Under the pieces are notes generated by a model. That model was not told the origin of the DNA. It saw nothing but the letters and a program-made list of their open reading frames with translations, and did not search any database. Position numbers and translations under genes: made by a program. DNA of 64,000 nt from CAYRTD01 sp964528675 (lineage in GTDB: Bacteria; Bacteroidota; Bacteroidia; Bacteroidales; GCA-2748055): the NCBI GenBank assembly GCA_964528675.1, contig CAZGTU010000016.1, positions 1 through 64,000 on the forward strand. The letters run 5' to 3'. Positions 27,137 to 35,926 of this stretch are shown here, piece by piece. Position 1 is the first letter of the stretch; every line of letters begins with the position of its first letter.

Positions 27137-29902
27137 ATGTTAATCGGGAATCTCATGCCTAAAAACGATGCCTTTTGCTGGACATTTACAGATGATCTGG
27201 ATGGAACTTTCAAATCTGAATCTTTTCTAAACAATTCGAGACTGTTTTTTCCATTGTTTAACCGGATAGGAATGAAATGTTCCATAACACCGAATATGAA
27301 AGGAGACATATGTTCTTCTTTTCATTCCTATCATTCCATACCTGTTGTCACAGAAGATTTTCATCGTATTGTAAACGGGCAGTATGTCTGGATACGGTCT
27401 CAGGATGATGAACCATGGTGTGCGGCAGGGACAAGTGCGAAAGATAAAACCCAACGGTGGCTACCGGAAACGGAATATACAAGCCGAATTAAAGGATCTA
27501 CCGGGGCTTTTGAGATCAAGAAATACAGTAAGAAACTCAATCTGAAATCTACAACCCGTCTTTTCGTGCCCAATAATGAGGATTTGGTCTTGCTTTCCAT
27601 AATAGAGATTGAAAATACTGGTGATTCGGCAAAAGATTTTGAGCTCTTTTACGCTACTCCGATCTATGGTCGTTCAGCAGATAACCTTCGGGATCATAGG
27701 AATGTTACTTCTATGTTTAACCGAATTTACCTTATAAAAAATGGGGTTCGGGTACAGCCAATGATTAATTTTAATGAATTTGGACACACTGATAACTCAA
27801 CCTCCTATTACACATTGGGTTTCACAGGTGAGGGACAGGCTCCTGAGCATATATGGGGTACGATGGTAGATTTCATCGGAGAAGACGGAAGTATGGATCA
27901 TCCGAAAGCTGTTTATAAAAACGTAGTTCCTCCCCCATTGGAAGATGTTTATAGAAATGGCCAGGAAGCCGTTGGTGCATTGAAATTCAGAAATACTTCT
28001 ATTCTGCCTGGTGAAAAACAGTCATTCATTGTTATAAATGGCATTTCAGAAGAAAAGAATGTCGCATCTCTTTGGGAGAACCGATATGGAGACACGAAAA
28101 AAGCAAGTGGTCAGCTAAGTCAAACCAGGAACGCATGGAGAGAGCTCACAAAAAAGGTAACCTATTCCACAGGCTCCCGACAATTTGATCAGTGGACAAT
28201 ATGGTTGAATTACCAGCTTTTCTGTCGCCAGGTATACGGAAACTCCTATTTGCCGGATTTTGGATATGGAAGAGGAGGAAGAGGATGGAGAGATTTATGG
28301 TCAGATCTTCTCTCTCTGTTTCTCATGGACCCTAACGCCTCAGTTGAAGAGATGATCAATAATTTCAGGGGTGTTCGCACGGATGGGACCAATGCTACCA
28401 TCATTGGAGCCCGGCCGGGAGAGTTTATTGCCGATAGAAATAATGTGCCAAGAACCTGGTGTGACCACGGAGTCTGGCCTGTTTTTGTTCTGGATTTTTA
28501 TATCCATCAGACTGGAGATATAAATATCCTGATGAAGAAGGTCCCTTATTGGAAAGATGTCTTTGTTTACAGAAGCAAAAAACGGGATGAGAAATGGAAT
28601 CCGGAATATGGTTATGAACAAAAAGACCAGGGTGGTAAAGTATATGAGGGTACGATTCTTGAACATATACTACTCCAGCAGTTGTGTTCTTTTTTTAATG
28701 TCGGGGACCATAATATCATGTTACTGGAAGGAGGGGATTGGAATGATACCTACGATATGGCCCGAAAAAATGGAGAATCAGTCTGCTTTTATAATTGGGT
28801 GGCTGGAAATCTAAAAACACTGGTATCCATCCTTAGTGAGTTAAAATCCAATGGAATAGAGGAAATTACTGTATTTTCAGAAATGTCTCTTTTATTTGAC
28901 ACAATCTATCATTCTGAAGATATTGATTACAAATCCGTTACCTATAAAAAACGGGTGCTTAATGAGTTCTGTCACCAGGTTGAACATACCCTTTCAGGGA
29001 AACAAATTAACATTGAGATCAACCTTCTTATTAACGACCTTGAACTCAAGTCCCGGCATATTTTGGAAAAGATACGTAGCCATGAATGGCTTTCCACCAG
29101 CGAAGGATACAGCTTTTTTAACGGGCACTATGATGATGACCGAAAAAGAGTGCATGGGGATCACCCAAATGGAGTGCGTATAGATCTCACCTCTCAGGTT
29201 TTGCCGGTTATTTTTGGAACGGCAAATGATGAACAAATTCCAGAACTGCACAAGTCAGTATTAAAGTATCTGCACCATCAAGGAGGAGGGCTTCATCTCT
29301 GTTCAGATTTTAATGAAGACCGGCTCTATTTTGGAAGGGTAACAGGATTTGCATTTGGACATAAAGAGCATGGTGGTATATGGATGCAACAAAATGTAAT
29401 GTATATGTATGGCTTGTATAAAAGAGGTTTTGTTAATGAAGGATTCGATGTCTTTAAGGATATCTTTCATCTTTGCAACACACCGGAAATCTCGAAAGTA
29501 TTTCCCGGCATCCCCTCCTACTTTGGTCCGGACGGACGCGGGTATTATATGTATCTTACTGGCTCGGCTACATGGCTTGTACTGGCTCTCTTAACCCAAA
29601 TGTTCGGCATTCGGGGTGAAAACGGCCAGCTCCGTCTAAACCCAAAACTGAAACGCGATCAGTTTGACCAGTGTTCAACACTAAAAGTTTACAGCTCTTT
29701 CCGGGGCTATGAAACAGTGGTATCCTATTTAAATCCCAATAAAAAAGACTATGGTGAATACCTCATCCGGAATATAACCATCAATCAAAATTCTACGCAG
29801 AAATTCAATATATCGGAGAACACCGCACTCCTGGATTTTGAAGGGTTGGAAAAGGTTCTTGATAAAAGTGAATTAAACTACATTGAGGTTTTATTGGATT
29901 AA
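27137..29902 (+). CDS. GH94-family glycoside phosphorylase (cellobiose phosphorylase-like)
   Basis: 921-residue cytoplasmic protein without a signal peptide. The ATG at 27137 is preferred to a TTG at 27128. It combines an N-terminal beta-sandwich with an (alpha/alpha)6 catalytic domain. Recognisable blocks are PDFGYGRGGRGWRDLWSDLL (about 373-392), WCDHGVWPVFVLDFYI, LLEGGDWNDTYDMA (Asp534 and Asp537 in the position of the catalytic acid), FGIRGENGQLRLNP and the late substrate/phosphate-site region. GH94 enzymes split beta-glucosides with phosphate to give alpha-glucose-1-phosphate, saving ATP; the exact disaccharide is unknown. It is the only plus-strand gene in the 19.4-30.6 kb segment and shares no operon with its neighbours. 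Confidence 0.82.
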   Translation: MLIGNLMPKNDAFCWTFTDDLDGTFKSESFLNNSRLFFPLFNRIGMKCSITPNMKGDICSSFHSYHSIPVVTEDFHRIVNGQYVWIRSQDDEPWCAAGTSAKDKTQRWLPETEYTSRIKGSTGAFEIKKYSKKLNLKSTTRLFVPNNEDLVLLSIIEIENTGDSAKDFELFYATPIYGRSADNLRDHRNVTSMFNRIYLIKNGVRVQPMINFNEFGHTDNSTSYYTLGFTGEGQAPEHIWGTMVDFIGEDGSMDHPKAVYKNVVPPPLEDVYRNGQEAVGALKFRNTSILPGEKQSFIVINGISEEKNVASLWENRYGDTKKASGQLSQTRNAWRELTKKVTYSTGSRQFDQWTIWLNYQLFCRQVYGNSYLPDFGYGRGGRGWRDLWSDLLSLFLMDPNASVEEMINNFRGVRTDGTNATIIGARPGEFIADRNNVPRTWCDHGVWPVFVLDFYIHQTGDINILMKKVPYWKDVFVYRSKKRDEKWNPEYGYEQKDQGGKVYEGTILEHILLQQLCSFFNVGDHNIMLLEGGDWNDTYDMARKNGESVCFYNWVAGNLKTLVSILSELKSNGIEEITVFSEMSLLFDTIYHSEDIDYKSVTYKKRVLNEFCHQVEHTLSGKQINIEINLLINDLELKSRHILEKIRSHEWLSTSEGYSFFNGHYDDDRKRVHGDHPNGVRIDLTSQVLPVIFGTANDEQIPELHKSVLKYLHHQGGGLHLCSDFNEDRLYFGRVTGFAFGHKEHGGIWMQQNVMYMYGLYKRGFVNEGFDVFKDIFHLCNTPEISKVFPGIPSYFGPDGRGYYMYLTGSATWLVLALLTQMFGIRGENGQLRLNPKLKRDQFDQCSTLKVYSSFRGYETVVSYLNPNKKDYGEYLIRNITINQNSTQKFNISENTALLDFEGLEKVLDKSELNYIEVLLD

Positions 29903-30103
29903 TTGTTACAAAATATCGGTTGAAATAGATCAGAAATCATAATCAATTTAGGTGTAACGAACCTAAGTATCATTACCATAAGGTACGAATAGTTATGTGT
30001 TTTTTTTTATAAAGAGTTACATAGGATTAGTTGAATAAAGAATTAATACATATGAAAAAATATAACAAAAGATTATTGCTTTTTCAGTCATTGGTTGTTT
30101 CAT
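29903..30103. other. Intergenic stretch after GH94, degraded
   Basis: A+T-rich tail after the GH94 stop. No independent gene is visible. The last part (30017-30103) continues in frame with the GH2 3' remnant on the minus strand but without recognisable GH2 motifs. I see no clear terminator hairpin. Confidence 0.4.
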
Positions 30104-30612
30104 TGAGAGGATTCCCTCTGGGTTTTGACAGTGCTGTGAAGGGTATACGCGTTGACGTGAATAAAAATCAACCAGTATCCATGGAGAAAAACCTCTGAGT
30201 TGCGGAATTCTATCGAACATTTAAATGGTTTTTCTGTTATAGTATGCCATGTAGTCTTCGCTCCAACGGGGTCAGAGAATCACCATGAAATCCCTGTAAC
30301 GCACCTGCTCCGGTTTCGCTGAAAATAAATGGTTTCTCGAATTCAATCTTCCAGGATATATTGTCCTTGTACTGCGGAAGTCCCTGGTACCAGATGAAAT
30401 GCTCGTTAACACTAATAATATCAATTTGTTGGCCAAGTAAATCGTCGACCACTTTAGTTTTTTATCCGATTTTTCGTGATTTGTCATTAATGCTGAGCTG
30501 ACCAACCGGGTGTCATCCATTTCCCTCGTGTGTTTGATCAGGTTTTCGTGTTGGGAATTAACATCTGCTCCCGAAAAAGAAGTGCCAAAAATGCGATAAT
30601 GATTCTTTTCAT
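30104..30612 (-). pseudogene. 3' remnant of a GH2 glycosidase gene (catalytic barrel, frameshifted)
   Basis: Reading leftwards, pieces of a GH2 TIM barrel occur in order in changing frames. They are HYRIFGTSFSGADVNSQHEN and TREMDDTRLVSSALMTNHEK (30605-30460), then DDLLGQQIDIISVNEHFIWY and FSETGAGALQGFHGD (Glu in the nucleophile position; about 30455-30285), then RWSEDYMAYYNRK (about 30280-30240), then IPQLRGFSPWILVDFYSRQR (30210-30150). The first two shifts fall in short homopolymers (an A run near 30462 and CCCC near 30270) and are repaired on paper by one base each. The 5' half of the gene is missing at 30612. The fragment may extend to about 30017. It probably belongs with the GH2 5' piece at 18625-19404. 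Confidence 0.85.
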
Positions 30613-30624
30613 AACTAAATTAAT

Positions 30625-33612
30625 TTATTGGTGTTGTGCGAAAATCGGGGATGACCATGCCAATTCACCGTTTTCCTGCATGATGCGAACATAATAATAA
30701 CTTTCGTCATCACTTTCTTGTTTGTCTTTCCATTGAACCCTTACTTCTTGTTTTCCTGAATGTTTTACGCTGTATTCTTTGTTGTCTTTTACCACAACGA
30801 TTTCTTTAATATTATCCGTTCCGATTACGTGGATGTCTAGTACCCTGTTTTTGGTGCTGATTGCCTCTCCCATCATGTGGCCATCCATTTTTACATCTAA
30901 AATAATGTTGTCTGTTGCGCCATAAGTACGCCGGTTTTTCAACCCCTCCATAATACCATCACGGGAAAATTCTTCTGCATAAACCATTGCATACGAAATA
31001 TGCGTTGACCTGTGGTCGGAACTGGCAATGATGCCCAGGTGATGGCCGTCTTCCAGTGCTTTACGGTAAAAACCTTTTTCATTCACGGGATGATATGGAA
31101 TCGTTGAGTCAAAACGTGGACAATCCGGGCATTCTGCACTCATACGCTCGCCCTGGTATATTTCAATAGCAGGTTCATATCGGGTATTTAACGACCTCCA
31201 ATCTGTGCCTGCTGTTGTAGTTGCTGATGTATGTGAAATACAGATTCCTCCAAACTGCTCCAGGTAATCATAAAGCAGTTCTACATCGGGAGAAGTATGG
31301 GTATGCTTTGATTTATCCCATTTAAGCCGTGGGAGCATCCTGATTCCCCGTTGAGAGAAAATAACATTCCTGTGTCCATCAGGATATCCGCAACTACGTT
31401 CATAACCAAAAGGCGAAGTATGGTAATTATTTATATGAAAGATATCTGCATATTTTTGGATAATGTTTCAATAATACTCGTTGTACCCATTGTCATGGTC
31501 GCCATTGCTCAACCATGCCAATGAAGCAACATCAAGGGCAAACCTGTATGAGTCTTCCATTTCGCCATCACCTCCACCATCACCCGATAAGGAAGTATGC
31601 CTGTGCGAATCACCTCTTAATATCCTGTATGTTTTGCCATTAGCAGAGGTGCGATATGCCTGATGGGTTTTAATATCTTGCGCTTCTTTAATGACAGACT
31701 CAGGTTTTTTCGCTATTTCGGGTGCATCAATTGCCGTTAATTCATAATCATAGATTTTGCTTATTAACTCCGGGTAGGATATCCAGATATTCTGGCAGTA
31801 CTGATCAGGATCATCCGTTGTACAGTTTCTTTGCCTGTCTGCGGCATGCACCACTTTTATACCTCCTTTCGGAGCAACAGATACGGCGGGTTTTTCATGC
31901 ATCTGGCTAAATGAGCCATATATCAACACCGGACTATTCCATACTTTGCCGTCGAACGACATGAGATAGCTCCACCATTGGGTAGTTCCTGATTGCCCTT
32001 TTTTCAGGTCAGGATTTTTTTTGTAAACCAGACCAATTCTGTTTTCAGCATCTTTAAAAAGCACAGGACAATTTAGATAATGGTTTGGTGTATTGGCAAT
32101 TTCATATTTTTTTGGTTTTGATCCTTTATTATAAAAATAGCTATATCGGGTTTCTTTGGGGATCATATTATCAGCAGGCACACTTGAATTATAGTATGTA
32201 TCATTATCAATACACACCACCCTGACAGAACGTTTTTCATACAACCCTTCTGTGTTTTCTTCATTATTAATAAAATAAGGAGCTCCATTGTCTTTTCCCC
32301 AGTTTTTACCGGCCAACTCGTATGCTACCCAAAGCCTGTCTTCACCATCAAATACAATACTGGGCCTTGCTTCAAATTGAAGGGATGCTGCAACATGGCT
32401 TTCTTTATTCACCTTGCCGTCATTATCAAGCAATGCATAATATACATCATAATCCCCTTTTTTGTACGTGTCCCATGCAATGGCCATATTCCCCTTACTG
32501 TCAACAGCAATAGCGGGTTGCCATTCATTGGCAGGCGATTTCCCTACTGCTTGTTCGTTGCCGGGATCTTTTTCCAGGTTTGTATAGAGGATATCAAAGT
32601 TGTTGTTCCTAAAACCTTGCCAGGTGATCCATACTCCGTTTTCGTTTACAGCCAGGGCCGGGTGAATATCCGGGCCATCGTGTTTTGTTAGGCGCTTGAT
32701 TTCTCCTGGTTTATTGTCTTTGATTGTGGTGTAATAGATGTCCTGATTGCCATCAACCCTTTCAGACCAGGCGATCCAGATATTATCCTCTTTGTCTGTA
32801 ATGGCAGCAATATCAAAAATATCTTTTCCTTTAGATGTCAGGGGAAACTCATTTATAGCTTTACCGTTTTTTTCTACCAGTACATTCAACTGGTCGCCGT
32901 CTGCTTTTTGGGCCAGGTAACTAAAATCATCCGGGATTTCTTCCGTAAAACGATGCCACCTGTAAGGCGACATACCCTCATAATACGTGCTGTATACGAT
33001 ATATGTTTTCCCTTCGGAAGTAGAAGTAGCGGCCGGGAAACCATGATATTTGTACCGCCTATGAATATAATCCATATTTGTCAGTTTAAGGGCTGGATAG
33101 ATACGGGTAACGGTGACTTGTTCGTTAAGAAACTTTTGTTCTTTGCCATATTCAAATTCACCGGGATTGAGTTCAAAGTCTCCTTGCTCTGTGCTTAATT
33201 GCAGGCTGGTTCCCTCTTCCATCTCCATATTCACGAGCAATCGGAAAGGTTTAAATGGTTCTAAATCTTCTGCAGGGGTATATCCTTCTGTATGTTTGTT
33301 ATTATAAATAGCCCAATCAAAAATAGTGTCTCGTGATGATTTTCCTTTCCATGAAAGGAGGCCATCTTCCATGTTGATTGTTGTATAAGGGTCACGCCAG
33401 GCTTTACTTGAATTTTGATACAAGAAACGGGAATTCTCTGTTTGGCCTAAAAATGACATTGTGCCGTCCCATATTATAGATTCGTTATTGTTGCCGAATT
33501 TCAATTCAAGGCACACGAGTTTTTCTGATGGGTAATTATTCTCCTGGGCATAAGAAAATACAGAAAAGAATCCCATAAGTGAGATTGTTAGTGCCAGTTT
33601 AAGTGCTTTCAT
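30625..33612 (-). pseudogene. Beta-propeller plus PHP/DUF3604-like protein gene with one in-frame TGA
   Basis: Starting at the ATG 33612 (signal peptide MKALKLALTISLMGFF...YAQ; an earlier in-frame ATG at 33633 is less likely) the frame runs to 31468 and meets TGA in EYY-stop-NIIQKYADIFH. The same frame then continues open to 30625, about 996 codons in total. A Trp (TGG) would fit the TGA position. N-terminal BNR/TolB-like blades (IWIAWSERVDGNQDIYYTT, GVWITWQGFRNNNFDILYTN, MAIAWDTYKKGDYDVYYAL) precede a PHP-like metallo-hydrolase with GDSHRHTSLSGDG, LSNGDHDNG, ICISHTSA and IIASSDHRSTH as candidate metal ligands. The PHP fold is cut in two by the stop. It could be a new nonsense mutation, a sequencing error or read-through. 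Role in glycan use unknown. Confidence 0.8.
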
Positions 33613-33673
33613 AGTTCTTATATTTATTCTCATTTTTAAACTATTTAACTAACGGTATAATTCAAGTATACTC

Positions 33674-34316
33674 TTATAAATGCAATTCAACCTTTATCAG
33701 GCCAATTGTTCCATACCCTGAATGGTGTTTGGGCTCTTCGTTATGTTTAAAGCCCTTACTATTAAAAGCAGTGTAATATATTTTATAAATACTATCATTC
33801 TCATGGATGAAGCACAAAGGGGTTCTCAAGGTTCCCCTCCAGGAGGGTTTGTTTTCTGGAAAGTTTATGTAAGCACCTTTTTCCCAGTTATAGCCATCTT
33901 TCGAGAAAGAATACCCTATCGATTCATTTTCAGGACCTGTATCAAAAATTGCCAGGTAAGAACCATTCTTTAATTTTGTAACCTCAGGGTTTTCAACAAA
34001 ATACGGATCCAGGATAATGGGATTAAGATCGCTTAGCCTTTTCCATTTTCCTTCAAGGCTTGGTGATGATATTAAACCAACACCAAACCACATTTTATTG
34101 TTCCAAATTGTGTTGCTCCTCCAACTGCCATAAAATGAAAGCCATTCTTTACCTGTCCTGTACGGATAGAATGAGGCAGTACCCTGAATGCCTTCCCACC
34201 AATCGGATTTTGATAATTGTACCACCTTCAAAGCCATATTTATTTTCTTCGGTTCCTTTATCTCCTTCCTTGAGGATAGGAGTTTCCATAATATCTTTAA
34301 GAATTAGATTTGTCAT
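33674..34316 (-). pseudogene. Collapsed GH43-like five-bladed propeller gene
   Basis: From an ATG at 34316 one frame reads TNLILKDIMETPILKEG and ENKYGFEGGTIIKI, the usual opening of a GH43/GH117-like propeller protein. Immediately after this a second frame takes over with SDWWEGIQGTASFYPY and continues WLSFYGSWRSN, NPIILDPYFVENPEVTKLKN, AIFDTGPENESIGYSFSKDG and LRTPLCFIHENDSIYKIYYT to the stop at 33674. About 100 residues normally found between these blocks are absent, so an out-of-frame internal deletion has removed blades 1-3. The downstream frame alone would encode 187 residues and is unlikely to be active. It lies between GH29 and the propeller-PHP gene. Confidence 0.7.
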
Positions 34317-34353
34317 ATATTAACTATTCCACGGGAAATATCGTTTCCCTTTT

Positions 34354-35712
34354 TTAATCCAACTGTTCAATGAGAGGATTATATTCCACATTCTCCAGTT
34401 TAATTACAACCGGATTGTGCCACTCTTTATTGGTTCGATGGCTCCTGATAGCATTGATAAATATTCCCTCTTCTACCACTGAAATAATTGGCTTTGGTGA
34501 GGTTTTTAACTTGTATTCCATTACTTGCTCATGTTGTCCAAGAATAGTAGCCCTGGTTTTATCATTGCCTTTTAATGAACGGATAAAAAAGGTCTTATAT
34601 CCTCCAACGCCCCAGTTTTCGGAAGGTACAAAAGCATAAACAGTATTTTGATTTTTTGATTTGGTAAACCAGAAATAGTGTTCCGGTTCTTCAAACCACC
34701 AGTTGGAACTAAAATGCTCGTTGATAACAGTGAATGGTTCTACATCATAAATGGCTTCCTGGTTGGACATCATGTAGAGTGCTACTTCCCGTAGCCTGGC
34801 TTCCTGATTGAGAGGGATTTCTCCATAGCTGTCGGGGCTCACATTTAATAACAGGTTACCCCCTTTGGCACGGGTTTCTATAAGCATGCTTACGATCTCC
34901 TTACCGTCCTTTACCTTGTCATCGGGTACATATGCCCAGTGCCTGCCTATGGTAAAACATGCTTCCCATGGGCCGGGTAGGGGTTTATCTGGTATTTCTT
35001 GTTCGGGTGTTTCCATGCCTCCCCTGGTAATGACCAGGTCCGGGTCAAGGTTCCAGCAGTAATCGGCAACAAGTGTGTTAGCGTAATCAAGGTATTCGTC
35101 AATAAAAAATATGTCTATTTTACCATAATTAGTGAGCAATTCCCTGATTTGTTTCTTTTCTATTTCCCACATTTCCTGGTTATTATCCGGATTTCCTGCC
35201 GGAAGTGCTCGTGCAGGAGGTATTCCCTGGATATAATTCAGATAAAAATCATCCGGCGAAAAGTAAAGTCCAATGGGGATATCATATTTTCGAAAAGCAT
35301 CGATGATTTCCTTCATGATGTCTTTGCCATATGGAGTATTGGTAATTTTAAAATCCACGGTTTCGGTATCCCACATGCAGAAGCCATTATGATGTTTTGC
35401 CGTAAAGACCATGTACTTCATTCCTGCAAGTTTGGCAAGCTTTGCCCATTCTTCCGGGTCAAAGTTCTTGGGGTCGAAATACTTCGGGAGTTCATTAAAA
35501 TACCGGTCCTGGTAATCCTGTGAACTGGCTGCGACATTGTGACTGATTATCGCACCAATCTGAACATCCACGCTCCAGTGAATGAACATGCCAAATCCTA
35601 ATGACTGAAACCATTCCTTTCTTTCCGGTTTGTTTTTATCGATGGTGATTTTTTGGGCATGACTATAAGTAAAAAACAGTGATATTATAAAAACAGTGAT
35701 TGAATATTTCAT
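34354..35712 (-). CDS. GH29 alpha-L-fucosidase
   Basis: 452-residue exported fucosidase (signal peptide ending FTYSHA-Q). GH29 retaining enzymes release alpha-L-fucose. Family blocks are FGMFIHWSVDVQIG, GMKYMVFTAKHHNGFCMWDT, GLYFSPDDFYLNY and GKIDIFFIDEYLDY (the Asp of FFID fits the nucleophile position), followed by ETRAKGGNLLLNVSPDSYGEIP. A C-terminal beta-sandwich follows at about 345-450. It appears intact, unlike the two genes downstream of it. It is transcribed divergently from susC, with a 214-bp gap that must contain both promoters. The acid/base residue cannot be placed by eye because it is poorly conserved in this family. Confidence 0.92.
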   Translation of the reverse strand: MKYSITVFIISLFFTYSHAQKITIDKNKPERKEWFQSLGFGMFIHWSVDVQIGAIISHNVAASSQDYQDRYFNELPKYFDPKNFDPEEWAKLAKLAGMKYMVFTAKHHNGFCMWDTETVDFKITNTPYGKDIMKEIIDAFRKYDIPIGLYFSPDDFYLNYIQGIPPARALPAGNPDNNQEMWEIEKKQIRELLTNYGKIDIFFIDEYLDYANTLVADYCWNLDPDLVITRGGMETPEQEIPDKPLPGPWEACFTIGRHWAYVPDDKVKDGKEIVSMLIETRAKGGNLLLNVSPDSYGEIPLNQEARLREVALYMMSNQEAIYDVEPFTVINEHFSSNWWFEEPEHYFWFTKSKNQNTVYAFVPSENWGVGGYKTFFIRSLKGNDKTRATILGQHEQVMEYKLKTSPKPIISVVEEGIFINAIRSHRTNKEWHNPVVIKLENVEYNPLIEQLD

Positions 35713-35926
35713 GATTGTTTATATTATAGATTTTTGGTATAAAATTCACATAAATCTATCAATACAACTGATAATAATGTTTCATGTACTATAAGTATTA
35801 TTTCAAACACTGAATAAATAATCATAATAAATGGATTTATAGAGATATATTAGGTCAATTGATATAATAATATTTGCACGTTATCCCTTCATTAGACACA
35901 CAAACACTGACTAAAACTATTAAGGT
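35713..35926. promoter_or_regulatory. Divergent promoter region GH29 / susC
   Basis: A+T-rich region between divergently oriented genes. On the plus strand the sequence TAATATTTG at 35868-35876 resembles the Bacteroidota -7 element with one extra base, about 50 bp before the susC start. No exact TAnnTTTG or clear -33 partner was found. No sigma/anti-sigma or hybrid two-component regulator gene is adjacent. Confidence 0.35.

Noticed and set aside
30052..30198. Plus-strand 48-codon frame starting MKKYNKRLLLFQ, possibly a secreted remnant
   Set aside because: The opposite strand at the same place carries recognisable GH2 C-terminal residues (SPWILVDF), so the plus-strand frame is coincidental.
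30541..30612. Signal-peptide-like reading MKRIIIAFLALLF on the minus strand
   Set aside because: The neighbouring frame reads continuous GH2 barrel residues (HYRIFGTSFSGADVN), so the apparent start is chance.
31468..31470. Recoding of TGA as Trp or selenocysteine
   Set aside because: TGA is used as the true stop of other intact genes here (for example 6690-6692), no hairpin of selenocysteine type is apparent, and a simple point mutation is sufficient.
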